From assembly GCA_016720585.1 (NCBI GenBank), contig JADKKH010000002.1, positions 1-64,000 on the forward strand: a DNA stretch of 64,000 bases, given 5' to 3'. The translations under genes and the position numbers were made by a program. The notes beneath the pieces were generated by a model, which was given only the letters and a program-made list of their open reading frames with translations, did no database searches and was not told the origin of the DNA. Origin of the DNA: Chitinophagaceae bacterium (GTDB lineage Bacteria > Bacteroidota > Bacteroidia > Chitinophagales > Chitinophagaceae). Positions 8,529-17,558 of the stretch are shown in pieces. Each line of letters begins with the position of its first letter. Positions within the stretch are counted from its first letter, which is position 1.

Positions 8529-9626
8529 CTACTTAGGTGTACGGCGATAAAGCCAGTAAGCTACTCCTGCAAAAACAATATTGGGTAACCAGGCCGCCAG
8601 TAAAGGTGAGAAATCTCCTTTGGTGGCGAATACGGTAGAAAATCTGTCGGATAAAATATATAAGGAAGCAATGATTATTCCGACTGCCAGGTGCATACCG
8701 CTTCCACCGCGGGTTCTGCGGCTGGCAATCGCCACCCCGATCATCGTAAGCAATAATACCGAAGCCGGTGTTGCCGTACGCCGATAGCGTTCCACTTTAT
8801 AGGTGTTTAACCCTTCAGTTCCCCGGATCTCTTCCTGCTTGATTAGTTTAATCAGTTCGGGAGTGGTGAGTTTATCTTTCAGGTAATTATCCCGGTGCAG
8901 TTCATTGGGGTTCAGGTTCAGGGCAATAAAAAAGGTATCATGGTGTCGCATGCGTTCACCCATGCTGTCAATATCTCTTTCGGTAGCATTGATCAATTGC
9001 CATTTATCATAAGCGGTATCCCAACGTATGATCTCTGCCCTTACATTATACACCATCTTATTATCCTTTATCCGCTCGAGGAAAAAACCCCGGGAAGATT
9101 TTGTACTGGTATCAAAATCCCGGATGCCTACAAACGTGTTGGTATCCGTCCGCAGGTAAAAGCATCGGGAACAATTGCCAAAGACACGGTACTTAGTCGG
9201 ATCGTTATTATCAACATGATTGGTTTGAAAATTACTTCGAATTACATTGGCCCTGGGAATCCAGTACCGGCTGCCTAAAAACAAAACAACACTGAGTAAT
9301 ATTCCCCCAACCAGGTAAGAGCGCAAAAACCTGTTATAACTGGTGCCACTGGCCAGTATGGCAATAATCTCAGAACGACTGGCCATCCGGCTGGTAAAAA
9401 AAATAACAGCTATAAAAACAAACAGCGGGAACAGCAAACTCCAGATATAAGGCACAAAACCCAGGTAGTATTCATTTATGATCTGCCAGGTGTTGAATTT
9501 TGCTTTTACAAAATCATCCGATTTCTCACTGCTGTCAATGGCCACAGCGATGACGGAAAAAAGCAGCAGGCAAAAAATAAAAGTGATAAGAAATTTCTTC
9601 AGTATGTACCAGTCAATTTTCTTCAT
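8529..9626 (-). CDS. lptG: LptF/LptG family permease (YjgP/YjgQ)
   Basis: An inner-membrane permease component of the lipopolysaccharide export machine (Lpt), which extracts LPS from the inner membrane together with the ATPase LptB. I start it at ATG 9626 (MKKIDWYILKKFLITFIF), since this is the usual family start; the frame is open further upstream only through the end of tgt. Length is 365 residues. Three hydrophobic segments lie in the N-terminal 110 residues and three at the C-terminus (from TATPASVLLLTMIGVAIA), separated by a soluble periplasmic domain of about 170 residues, the typical layout. It follows tgt by 49 nt and is probably co-transcribed. LptF and LptG cannot be told apart safely here. 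Confidence 0.85.
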   Translation of the reverse strand: MKKIDWYILKKFLITFIFCLLLFSVIAVAIDSSEKSDDFVKAKFNTWQIINEYYLGFVPYIWSLLFPLFVFIAVIFFTSRMASRSEIIAILASGTSYNRFLRSYLVGGILLSVVLFLGSRYWIPRANVIRSNFQTNHVDNNDPTKYRVFGNCSRCFYLRTDTNTFVGIRDFDTSTKSSRGFFLERIKDNKMVYNVRAEIIRWDTAYDKWQLINATERDIDSMGERMRHHDTFFIALNLNPNELHRDNYLKDKLTTPELIKLIKQEEIRGTEGLNTYKVERYRRTATPASVLLLTMIGVAIASRRTRGGSGMHLAVGIIIASLYILSDRFSTVFATKGDFSPLLAAWLPNIVFAGVAYWLYRRTPK

Positions 9627-9675
9627 CGGGTTCAAAAGTAGAAGAAAAAACGTTGCGGGCTTGTGAAAGATAGGG

Positions 9676-10815
9676 TTATAGCTTTGTCCGCAGGATCTCC
9701 ACCATTTCTTTTTTCCAAGCGGTAAAATTATTCTGTTGAATCTGTTTACCAGCCTCGCCCACCAGCCACTGGTAAAAAGCAAGATTGTGAACACTGGCAA
9801 GGGTATACCCCAAAAATTCTTTGGCTTTCATCAGGTGGCGGAGGTAAGCCTTGCTGTAATAATTACTGACTTCGCAATTAAATCCCTCATCTATGGGTGA
9901 AAAATCATATTCCCATTTTTTATTATCAATATTGATAATGCCCCGGGTTGTAAACAACATGGCGTTGCGGCCATTCCTTGTGGGCATTACACAATCAAAC
10001 ATATCAATCCCCATTCCAATACATTCAAGAATATTCCAGGGAGTACCTACGCCCATCAGGTATCTTGGCTTTTGGGCGGGCAAATGATCACAACACCAGT
10101 CACAAATTTCATACATCACCGGTTCCGGCTCTCCCACACTTAAGCCGCCGATCGCATGGCCGGTTGCTTCCTTTGATGCACTATATTCACAGGACTGCCG
10201 GCGCAGATCTTTAAACGTACCCCCCTGAACTATGGGAAACAGGTTTTGTGAATAATCATATTTCGACATAGTGGAATTGAATTGCGTAAAACACCGGTCC
10301 AGCCAACGGTGTGTCAGTGCCATGGATGTTTTTGCATATGTATATTCACTGCCTCCCGGCGGGCATTCATCAAAAGCCATGATAATATCTCCTCCGATCG
10401 ATCGCTGAATGTCGATCACTTTCTCGGGAGTGAATAAATGCTTGCTTCCATCAATATGCGATTGAAAGGTCACGCCTTCCTCTTTTATTTTCCTGGTCCC
10501 GGAAAGGGAAAAAACCTGGTACCCGCCACTATCTGTCAATATCGGTTTGGGCCAGCCGTTGAACCGATGAAGGCCGCCGGCCTTTTCCAATACATCTAAC
10601 CCGGGCCTTAAATACAAATGATACGAATTACCCAGAATAATTTGTGCCTGTACATCCTGCATTAATTGCTGCTGTGTTACCGCCTTTACACTACCCACGG
10701 TACCTACCGGCATAAAAACAGGAGTCCGTATTTCCCCATGGTCCGTGGTTATTTTACCCGACCTGGCTTTGGAAGTACTGTCTGTATGTTGCAATTCGAA
10801 TTGTAATGCGGCCAT
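9676..10815 (-). CDS. tgt: tRNA-guanine transglycosylase
   Basis: Exchanges guanine-34 of Asp, Asn, His and Tyr tRNAs for the queuosine precursor preQ1. Recognisable segments are TPVFMPVGTVGSVKAV, GNSYHLYLRPG, ILTDSGGYQVFSL (nucleophile region), and VQGGTF.DLR, GGLSVGEP and the second Asp in FDCVMPTRNGRN. The typical zinc ligands near the C-terminus (C.C..C) are replaced here by NCEVSNYYSKAYLRHL, which keeps the Y.R.YL.HL context but has fewer cysteines. Start chosen at ATG 10815 (MAALQFEL); an in-frame ATG at 10827 adds four residues. It heads the tgt-lptG pair and is divergent from the glycosyltransferase gene. Confidence 0.93.
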   Translation of the reverse strand: MAALQFELQHTDSTSKARSGKITTDHGEIRTPVFMPVGTVGSVKAVTQQQLMQDVQAQIILGNSYHLYLRPGLDVLEKAGGLHRFNGWPKPILTDSGGYQVFSLSGTRKIKEEGVTFQSHIDGSKHLFTPEKVIDIQRSIGGDIIMAFDECPPGGSEYTYAKTSMALTHRWLDRCFTQFNSTMSKYDYSQNLFPIVQGGTFKDLRRQSCEYSASKEATGHAIGGLSVGEPEPVMYEICDWCCDHLPAQKPRYLMGVGTPWNILECIGMGIDMFDCVMPTRNGRNAMLFTTRGIINIDNKKWEYDFSPIDEGFNCEVSNYYSKAYLRHLMKAKEFLGYTLASVHNLAFYQWLVGEAGKQIQQNNFTAWKKEMVEILRTKL

Positions 10816-10905
10816 ATCGGGACGCAAGATAACCCGAAACTGTTTTCCACAACCTGTGAACTATAAGCCTGTCAACAACAACGGCCAGTCATTACCTTCG
10901 CCGCT

Positions 10906-12024
10906 ATGCCACCAATTAACTGGGGAGAAATTCTCTTTTTTCTTTTTATTGCCGTTGTCATTGTTCAGTTATATTATTATGTCTTCTTTTTTGGACGGGT
11001 GGCTTTTTACAAATCAAAGCCAAAAACCCAATCACAACAGCATCCGGTCTCTGTCATTATTTGTGCCCGGGATGAAGATGAGAACCTGGCCCGCAACCTG
11101 CCGGGGGTATTAGTTCAATCATACCGGAGCACCTATGAAGTGGTAACTGTAAATGATAATTCAATGGACGATTCCAAATACATCCTCCAGGAATTAAAAA
11201 AAACTTTCCGGTCACTGAATGTCGTGGAACTGACACAGGAAGCGGTACATATTTCCGGGAAAAAATACCCTTTATCTGTTGGAATAAGAGAAGCAAAACA
11301 TGAAGTGCTCCTGCTGACTGATGCGGACTGTGTGCCTGCCAGTGAACATTGGATAGAAAAAATGCAGGATGGTTACGATGAAAATATAGAAATCGTTTTA
11401 GGGTATGGGGCCTATCACAAAAGAAAAGGACTGCTTAATAAACTGATCCGTTTTGAAACTTTTCATACTGCGCTGCAATATCTCTCGTATGCAATGGCAG
11501 GTATTCCGTATATGGGGGTGGGCCGGAATCTTTCTTACAAAAAAAGCCTGTTCTTCCGGGTCAAGGGATTTTCCTCCATCAATCATATTCCCAGCGGCGA
11601 CGATGATTTGTTCATCAATAAAGCAGCTACTAAGCATAACACTGCCGTTGTAATTGACCCGGATGCCATAACCCGGTCGATCCCAAAAACAACCTGGGGC
11701 AGCTGGCTCCGTCAAAAATCAAGGCATTATACCACGGCCAGGTTTTACAAACCCAAACATAAATTTTTACTGGGTTTATATTTTGCCACTCAATTTTCTT
11801 TTTATCCATTGCTGGCTGCTGCCATTATCTTCTATGACTGGCGATTCGTATTACCCGTTTTTGGGATCCGGTTTCTGCTGCAGGGATTTGTGTTGTATAA
11901 ATCCATGAAAAAAATGGAAGAAAAAGACCTCTGGCCCTGGTTTATTTTTCTGGATATGTGGATGTTCTTTTATTATATCATCTTTGCCCCGGCCCTTTGG
12001 AGAAAGCCACAAAAAAACTGGTAG
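10906..12024 (+). CDS. Membrane-associated family 2 glycosyltransferase
   Basis: A 372-residue protein with one N-terminal membrane helix (residues 8-28), a GT-A fold glycosyltransferase core and two or three C-terminal hydrophobic segments from about residue 285. Core motifs: PVSVIICARDEDENLA (nucleotide-sugar binding), TDADC (DxD metal motif), SGDDDLFINKAA (acceptor/base region) and RQKSRHYTTA, similar to the Q/RxxRW motif of processive family 2 enzymes. Donor and acceptor cannot be read from sequence. A near-consensus -7 element (TACCTTCG, 10893-10900) lies directly ahead of the start. It precedes rsmG by 34 nt and may form an operon with it. Confidence 0.85.
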   Translation: MPPINWGEILFFLFIAVVIVQLYYYVFFFGRVAFYKSKPKTQSQQHPVSVIICARDEDENLARNLPGVLVQSYRSTYEVVTVNDNSMDDSKYILQELKKTFRSLNVVELTQEAVHISGKKYPLSVGIREAKHEVLLLTDADCVPASEHWIEKMQDGYDENIEIVLGYGAYHKRKGLLNKLIRFETFHTALQYLSYAMAGIPYMGVGRNLSYKKSLFFRVKGFSSINHIPSGDDDLFINKAATKHNTAVVIDPDAITRSIPKTTWGSWLRQKSRHYTTARFYKPKHKFLLGLYFATQFSFYPLLAAAIIFYDWRFVLPVFGIRFLLQGFVLYKSMKKMEEKDLWPWFIFLDMWMFFYYIIFAPALWRKPQKNW

Positions 12025-12058
12025 CGCGGGCTTCTTCACAGATTACAGTCAAACTCAA

Positions 12059-12682
12059 ATGGAAATACTACTCAAATACTTTTCTGAATTTACAGCAGAA
12101 CAACTGAGGCAATTTACATTACTGGAAGCGTTATATAAAGAATGGAACGAAAAGATCAATGTGATCTCCCGAAAGGATCTGGACGGATTGTATGATAAAC
12201 ATATACTTCATTCCCTGAGTATTGCCGCCGCTTTTGATTTTGAAGATAATACCGAAATAATTGACCTGGGTACCGGTGGTGGTTTTCCGGGTATTCCACT
12301 GGCGATTTTCTTTCCGCAGGTTCAATTTCACCTGGTGGATAGTATAGCAAAAAAACTGAAAGTTGTTCAAGCTATCGTTGAGAGTACCGGGCTGAAAAAT
12401 GTGACCACCCAGCACAGCCGGATAGAAGATATTAAAAACAGGAAATTTGATTTTGTTGTCTCCAGGGCGGTAGCTCCTTTAAAAGATCTATGGAAATGGA
12501 GCAAGCCGCTCTTAAAAATAAAAACCAAACCCGGATTCTCTCCCGGTCTTATCAGCCTGAAGGGCGGAGATCTCGCCAACGAGATACAGGAAAGCGGTGT
12601 GAGACCTAAACTGATGGAAATATTTTCTATATTCCCGGAAGCGTATTTTAAAGAAAAGTACATTCTGTATGTACCCCGCTAA
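12059..12682 (+). CDS. rsmG: 16S rRNA (guanine-527 N7)-methyltransferase
   Basis: Methylates G527 of 16S rRNA using S-adenosylmethionine. The 207-residue protein shows the SAM-binding loop IIDLGTGGGFPGIPLAI, the following acidic strand LVDSI.KKL and the segment VVSRAVAPL, typical for RsmG. The start ATG 12059 (MEILLKYF) gives the normal length; the frame is open upstream into the glycosyltransferase gene but lacks family similarity there. The C-terminus keeps LKGG in the expected place. Confidence 0.93.
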   Translation: MEILLKYFSEFTAEQLRQFTLLEALYKEWNEKINVISRKDLDGLYDKHILHSLSIAAAFDFEDNTEIIDLGTGGGFPGIPLAIFFPQVQFHLVDSIAKKLKVVQAIVESTGLKNVTTQHSRIEDIKNRKFDFVVSRAVAPLKDLWKWSKPLLKIKTKPGFSPGLISLKGGDLANEIQESGVRPKLMEIFSIFPEAYFKEKYILYVPR

Positions 12683-12738
12683 AGAAATACCAGTTTGTAG
12701 TATTGCTGGTATATCCCGGAAATCCGAACTTTAACGAA

Positions 12739-13380
12739 ATGAAAGAAATATCTGTTTGTATAGTTGATGATAATAAAGAGCTCCGCAATGCTTTGGAAGA
12801 AATCATCTGCATGTCGGAAGGCTATAAATGCACAGGTACCATTGGCACTGCTGAAGATGCCATTAATCAATTGCCCCTTTTAAAACCTGATGTGGTTTTA
12901 ATGGATATTAATCTCGGAAGTGCTGAAAGTGGGATTGATGTGGTAAAAATGCTGAAACCCCGTATCCCTGACACCAATTTTATGATGTGCACGATATATG
13001 AAGAGGATGAAAAAATTTTTGAGGCTTTAAGTGCAGGGGCCAATGGCTATATATTAAAAAAAACAGACCCGGCCCGTATGCTCGAAGCCATACATGAGTT
13101 ATATGAAGGCGGGGCCCCAATGAGCAGCCAGATTGCGCGAAAAGTGGTGAAAGCTTTTCAGCAACAGAAGGTAAGCAATAGCGATGGTGCTAATCTCGAC
13201 CTGCTTTCTCCAAGAGAAAAGGAAATTCTTGAATTACTTTCCCGGGGGCTTATGTATAAAGAAATTGCCTCCCAATTATTTTTGAGCCCGGAAACGGTTC
13301 GGAAACACGTCTACCATATTTACGAAAAACTGCATGTCAATAACCGGGTGGCTGCCGTAAACAAATTCTACAGAAGATAA
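12739..13380 (+). CDS. NarL/FixJ-type response regulator
   Basis: A 213-residue DNA-binding response regulator. The receiver domain (residues 1-120) has the acidic pair DD after strand 1 (CIVDDNKE), the phospho-acceptor Asp in VVLMDINL and the Lys in ILKKTDP. The LuxR-type helix-turn-helix is near the C-terminus (LSPREKEILELLSRG, then KEIASQLFLSPETVRKHV). No histidine kinase is adjacent, so the partner is elsewhere. I use ATG 12739, because upstream in-frame codons are not like a receiver domain. A terminator follows at 13563. Confidence 0.9.
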   Translation: MKEISVCIVDDNKELRNALEEIICMSEGYKCTGTIGTAEDAINQLPLLKPDVVLMDINLGSAESGIDVVKMLKPRIPDTNFMMCTIYEEDEKIFEALSAGANGYILKKTDPARMLEAIHELYEGGAPMSSQIARKVVKAFQQQKVSNSDGANLDLLSPREKEILELLSRGLMYKEIASQLFLSPETVRKHVYHIYEKLHVNNRVAAVNKFYRR

Positions 13381-13562
13381 TTTCTGCTGGTTTTTGCGGG
13401 TTAAAATTTCTTTTTTGACAAAAAATACCACGAATGGGGTATAGGTCAGATGGAGGGGTAATTCTACTTTTATATTAGTAAATCAAGAAATTAGATACCC
13501 CATTCCATTAACCATTAACCTTCCTGAGCAAGCAAAAAAGGGGCCTTGATCGAAAACTAATA

Positions 13563-13598
13563 AAAAGCCCCCCGTTTTCCATATCGGGGGGTTTTTTA
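13563..13598. terminator. Bidirectional terminator between response regulator and M1 peptidase
   Basis: Stem CCCCCCG / CGGGGGG with a ten-base loop, flanked by AAAAAG on one side and TTTTTT on the other, so it can stop transcription from both convergent genes. Confidence 0.8.
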
Positions 13599-13624
13599 TA
13601 ATCTACCGGATCATATAACATTTA

Positions 13625-15466
13625 TTACCATTTCAATTCGAGTTTATTGTTTTGCCTTTCTACATCTGCCAGCCGTAAAGAAGGGTCAATTTCAACTATT
13701 GTGAAATCAGCCAGTTTCCGGGTGGTTTCTATTATATATGTGCTATGTGTCCACTTCCAGGGTTCATATACTTTCCGTGGTAGAGACATGTCTTCAGCAG
13801 GTTTTTCGCCATACATCAGGTTCATGGGTACATAATGAAGTTCTTTGGTTCCGTCCTTGAAAGTTATTTGCAGATCTATTGGCATGGGCATTAAACCGAT
13901 GCGGCTCAACCTGATTTTTGTATTTCCGCCTTCTTCCCATAAACTGTCAATACCGTAATTAATGGTCTTGGTTGAATTGATCCAATACTCTTTATACCAG
14001 TCCAATTTCATATCGCTTACCTTTTCTGCAATACGGAAAAAGTCTGCAGCATTGGGATGTTTGAAGCGCCATTGCTTATAATATTCCAATAAAATTTTAT
14101 CTCTGACCGGTGCACCAACTATATACCCTAGTTGCTCCACAAAAACGGCACCTTTTAAATAAGAAGCTGCTCCATAAGCTGCATTCGTATTATAATGATC
14201 AGCATGTGTGGTCAAGGGCTCTTCTTTACCACTTTTCACCAAAGAATAATAACCGGCATAAGCATCTGCCTGCGAAAAACCCGTACGGTTATTTAAAAAA
14301 GTATAAACTCGTTCTTCCGCATATTGGGTAAACCCTTCATCCATCCAGGAATAAAGTGACTCATTGGTGCCCAGCAAGCCATAATACCAGCTGTGCATCC
14401 ATTCGTGCAAAGCAGCCCCCGGACCAATACATAAAGTGGCCATCGGGTATTCCATACCTCCATCTCCGCCATGAATAAAGGAAAATTGTTTATACGGATA
14501 AACGCCAAAAGTTTTTTCAATAAACGGTAAAGCCTTTTCTGCCATAGTCAACAGATCTTCCCAGTCCTGGGAAGGCTCATTGGTGGGTTTGTATAAAACA
14601 TGGACCGTAAGACTGTCTTTTAATTTCCGGGAAGCATGAATATAACCCGGATCAGCTGCCCACATAAAGTCATGCACATTAGGTGCCATAAAACGCCAGG
14701 TCAATTTATCACCCGGTGGTCTTTTTACCTTCGCACCTTTATCTTCATAACCATAACCAATTTGATTCGGATTCTGTAAATAACCGGTTCCCCCTAAAAT
14801 ATATTTTTTGTCAATGGTGATACTTACATCAAAATCACCCCACACACCATAAAATTCACGCCCAACATAGGGTGTTGGATGCCAGCCTTCATAATCATAC
14901 TCACATAATTTCGGATACCACTGGCTCATCGAATAACGAACTTTGGTGGTTGGATTATCCCTTCCGCTACGACGTATCTGCAGCGGCACCTGTGCTTCAA
15001 AATCCATTTCAAACACAACTTTCGACCTGGGTAAAATGGGTTTGTCCAATTTTACTTCCAGGATGGTTTCCAGTACACTAAACAGCTGAGGCCGCCCATT
15101 CATTTTCAGTGATATAATTTTTTGATAGCCGATCTCATCGGGTTTCAGATTTTGAATCCGGTCTTTTATTCTTGAATCCCAGTCCTGTCCCCGGCCACCG
15201 ATCAATGTTCCCTGACGTCGGCTTCTGCTATCCATCATGCTTCCCGGCTGAAAAGCGTTGAAATAAAGATGGTAATAAACTTTGGCCAGCGTATCAGGAG
15301 AATTATTCGTGTATTCAAGCTTCTGTTTACCGGCAAACCGATTGTTTAACACGTTCATGTCAATATTCATCGTGTACTTAACCCGCTGTTGCCAACGGTC
15401 CGGTTGACTGAAAGCACCCGAACACATAAATAAATTAATTACTAAAAAAACGATTTTATTTGACAT
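13625..15466 (-). CDS. Secreted M1-family zinc metallopeptidase
   Basis: A 613-residue protein with a signal peptide (cut probably after FSQ, residue 21). The zinc site HEWMH (residues 354-358) followed by the third ligand Glu 377 (WMDEGF) gives the HExxH-x18-E spacing of gluzincin family M1. Upstream, GGMEYP (about 336-341) takes the place of the GxMEN exopeptidase motif. M1 enzymes usually release N-terminal residues; this Bacteroidota subgroup is secreted to periplasm or outside and its substrates are unknown. It is divergent from the deiodinase-like gene with 53 nt between the starts. Confidence 0.88.
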   Translation of the reverse strand: MSNKIVFLVINLFMCSGAFSQPDRWQQRVKYTMNIDMNVLNNRFAGKQKLEYTNNSPDTLAKVYYHLYFNAFQPGSMMDSRSRRQGTLIGGRGQDWDSRIKDRIQNLKPDEIGYQKIISLKMNGRPQLFSVLETILEVKLDKPILPRSKVVFEMDFEAQVPLQIRRSGRDNPTTKVRYSMSQWYPKLCEYDYEGWHPTPYVGREFYGVWGDFDVSITIDKKYILGGTGYLQNPNQIGYGYEDKGAKVKRPPGDKLTWRFMAPNVHDFMWAADPGYIHASRKLKDSLTVHVLYKPTNEPSQDWEDLLTMAEKALPFIEKTFGVYPYKQFSFIHGGDGGMEYPMATLCIGPGAALHEWMHSWYYGLLGTNESLYSWMDEGFTQYAEERVYTFLNNRTGFSQADAYAGYYSLVKSGKEEPLTTHADHYNTNAAYGAASYLKGAVFVEQLGYIVGAPVRDKILLEYYKQWRFKHPNAADFFRIAEKVSDMKLDWYKEYWINSTKTINYGIDSLWEEGGNTKIRLSRIGLMPMPIDLQITFKDGTKELHYVPMNLMYGEKPAEDMSLPRKVYEPWKWTHSTYIIETTRKLADFTIVEIDPSLRLADVERQNNKLELKW

Positions 15467-15519
15467 ACGTATCGATTGTTAAACTAAATGAAGTCGTAAA
15501 TTTCGGCAAATAGGTTGTT

Positions 15520-16206
15520 ATGCAAAATACAAAAATGATTGATGGTTACCCGTTTGTTTCCTATTCAAAAGAAACATTTTCCGATACAGAGACGGTAAAA
15601 AGAAGCCGGGAATTTTATGCCTGGATGGATTCAAGAAGAACCGTACGGGATTTTTCTGATCAACCTGTTCCGCGGGAAGTTATAGAAAATATTTTAATGA
15701 CTGCTTCCTCCGCCCCCAGTGGGGCGCACAAACAACCCTGGACCTTTTGCGTAATTAGTAATACAGCCTTAAAAACAAAAATCCGCCAGGCAGCAGAAAA
15801 AGAAGAATTCGAAAGTTATAATAGCCGTATGCCGGAAGAATGGCTGAAAGACCTGCGGCCTTTGCAAACAGACTGGAAAAAAGAGTTCTTAGAAATAGCA
15901 CCTTACCTGATAATTGTTTTTAAAAAAAGTTATGAATTAAAAGAAGACGGCAGCAAAGGGCTGGTTTATTATGCCACTGAAAGTTGCGGAATAGCATGTG
16001 GATTTTTATTAGCAGCCATTCATCATGCGGGCTTAGCCGCTTTAACCCATACCCCCTCCCCGATGAATTTTCTCGGTAAAGTGCTTAACCGGCCCGAAAA
16101 TGAAAAGGCTTTTTTGTTGATTCCTGTCGGATACCCGGCACAGGAATGCTGGGTACCGGATCTGAAAAGAAAAGCGATTCAGGAAATTACACAATGGTAT
16201 GAATAG
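15520..16206 (+). CDS. Iodotyrosine deiodinase-like nitroreductase-fold flavoprotein
   Basis: A 228-residue FMN protein. FMN-contact segments are RRTVRDFS (39-46), SSAPSGAHKQPW (63-74) and THTPS (176-180). The sequence closely follows mammalian iodotyrosine deiodinase (IYD), including RPENEKAFLLIPVGYPA and VPDLKRK near the C-terminus. The substrate-binding triad of IYD (Glu-x3-Tyr-x20-Lys) is present as Glu96, Tyr100, Lys121 with identical spacing. IYD-type enzymes reductively remove iodide or other halides from halotyrosines; bacterial homologues have been studied. A plain nitroreductase is less likely because ordinary family members lack this lid triad. The physiological substrate here is unknown. 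Confidence 0.85.
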   Translation: MQNTKMIDGYPFVSYSKETFSDTETVKRSREFYAWMDSRRTVRDFSDQPVPREVIENILMTASSAPSGAHKQPWTFCVISNTALKTKIRQAAEKEEFESYNSRMPEEWLKDLRPLQTDWKKEFLEIAPYLIIVFKKSYELKEDGSKGLVYYATESCGIACGFLLAAIHHAGLAALTHTPSPMNFLGKVLNRPENEKAFLLIPVGYPAQECWVPDLKRKAIQEITQWYE

Positions 16207-16278
16207 TCAGATTTTTCAGTACCAACGGGAAATACCAGTATTTTTTTAGTAATTCTAAAAGTTACGGGCAGCACTTCC

Positions 16279-16728
16279 TTATAATGTAACCGAAGTCCTG
16301 ATTAACCTTCCTGCAGTATTAAAAAAAAGATATTTCTTCTCCACATTATTTTTTTCTGTCCTCAACCGGTATTGAATCACATAGCCCGGCAGGTATAACA
16401 CTTTTACATCCGTCACCTCCCTGTCAGCATATTTACTTTTCTTCAATCCTTCTTTCACATCTTCCGGTAATTGCTCATAGGTCCAGTCCTTTAAAGTATT
16501 TTTCCAGATCCCTTTATTGCTGTATTCGGCAATCAGTTTATTACTATCCTGCTCAAACCGTACATTAACTTTGACCACGTTATTCTCCCACTGTACATTT
16601 TTTGCATCCGGGTATTGCCTGAAAAAATTCTCTTTGGCCTGTTCCGGAATGGAAGTGACCTGGGCAAATCCTTGAGCTGAGCTGATGGAGATACTAAAAA
16701 AGATAACGAATAATCTAAACAATTTCAT
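16279..16728 (-). CDS. Secreted PepSY-like (DUF2874) protein
   Basis: A 149-residue protein with a signal peptide (hydrophobic residues 4-20, cleavage near GFAQ). The mature part has two copies of the pattern 'acidic helix ... W/V.Y.....' seen in PepSY-like DUF2874 proteins: AKENFFRQYPDAKNVQW followed by VRFEQDSNKLIAEYSNKG, then VKEGLKKSKYADREVTDVKV followed by YRLRTEKNNVEKKYLFF. Such small proteins are common in Bacteroidota periplasms; function is unknown. It is transcribed alone. Confidence 0.65.
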   Translation of the reverse strand: MKLFRLFVIFFSISISSAQGFAQVTSIPEQAKENFFRQYPDAKNVQWENNVVKVNVRFEQDSNKLIAEYSNKGIWKNTLKDWTYEQLPEDVKEGLKKSKYADREVTDVKVLYLPGYVIQYRLRTEKNNVEKKYLFFNTAGRLIRTSVTL

Positions 16729-16798
16729 ATAAGGTGTTTTTTATTTAAGACATGTCTTATCATTAAAAATAATGCCGGTTTTTTATAATAAAATGCTA

Positions 16799-17464
16799 TT
16801 AATTTTTACCCGCAACAATAATCACAATCTCGCCTTTCACTGTTTTCACTTTAAAATGATCTAAAACCTCTCTTAAAGATCCTCTTTTATTCTCCTCGAA
16901 CATCTTGGACAGTTCCCGGCTAACGCTGCAGGGTCTGTTTTCTCCAAAATAAACCATAAACTCTTCCAGTGTCTTTAATAACCGCAAAGGTGACTCATAA
17001 AATATCATCGTACGTTCTTCCTCCGCCAGTTGTTTTAATAAGGTCTGTCTTCCTTTTTTTAGTGGCAAAAAACCTTCGAAACAAAAACGATTGGCTGGGA
17101 TACCACTATTAACCAAAGCCGGAACAAAGGCCGTTGCACCCGGCAAACATTCCACTTTCACGCCGGCCTTAATACATTCCCTCACCAATAAAAAAGCCGG
17201 GTCTGAAATACCAGGGGTACCTGCATCCGTAACGATGGCCATTTTTTTACCGGCTGATAACTGGCTCACTAAATGCTGCAGCACTTTGTGTTCGTTATGC
17301 TGATGATAGGGTGAAAGAGGCTTGATAATCTGGTAGTGATTGAGTAAATGAGATGTTGTTCGGGTATCTTCCGCCAGAATGAGGTCAACATCCTTCAACA
17401 CTTCTATGGCACGAAGCGTAATGTCTTTAAGATTGCCGATGGGTGTGGGAATGAGGTAAAGCAT
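16799..17464 (-). CDS. rsmI: 16S rRNA (cytidine-1402 2'-O)-methyltransferase
   Basis: Adds a 2'-O methyl group to C1402 in the ribosomal decoding centre. Motifs of the tetrapyrrole-methylase fold: LYLIPTPIGNLKDITLRA at the start, LAEDTRTT, VTDAGTPGISDPAF, and ECLPGATAFVPALVNSGIP. At 221 residues it is shorter than E. coli RsmI (about 286) because the C-terminal helical domain is missing, which is common in Bacteroidota. Confidence 0.92.
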   Translation of the reverse strand: MLYLIPTPIGNLKDITLRAIEVLKDVDLILAEDTRTTSHLLNHYQIIKPLSPYHQHNEHKVLQHLVSQLSAGKKMAIVTDAGTPGISDPAFLLVRECIKAGVKVECLPGATAFVPALVNSGIPANRFCFEGFLPLKKGRQTLLKQLAEEERTMIFYESPLRLLKTLEEFMVYFGENRPCSVSRELSKMFEENKRGSLREVLDHFKVKTVKGEIVIIVAGKN

Positions 17465-17491
17465 GGCTGCAAGTTGCGCGTTTTGAGTTAT

Positions 17492-17544
17492 GAGTTACGA
17501 GAACTACCCTGAAAAACGAAGACTCCTCTCGTGGCTCGTAACTC
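17492..17544. repeat. Intergenic inverted repeat (10-bp arms)
   Basis: GAGTTACGAG at 17492-17501 and its exact complement CTCGTAACTC at 17535-17544, both embedded in near-repeats (GAGTTATGAGTTACGAG; CTCGTGGCTCGTAACTCG). It lies between rsmI and purS and can form a stem-loop. No poly-T tract, so it is not a plain terminator. Confidence 0.6.
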
Positions 17545-17558
17545 GCTGCTCGAAGCTT

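Noticed and set aside
12703..13380. Longer start for the response regulator at 12703
   Set aside because: The codons before ATG 12739 do not resemble a receiver domain.
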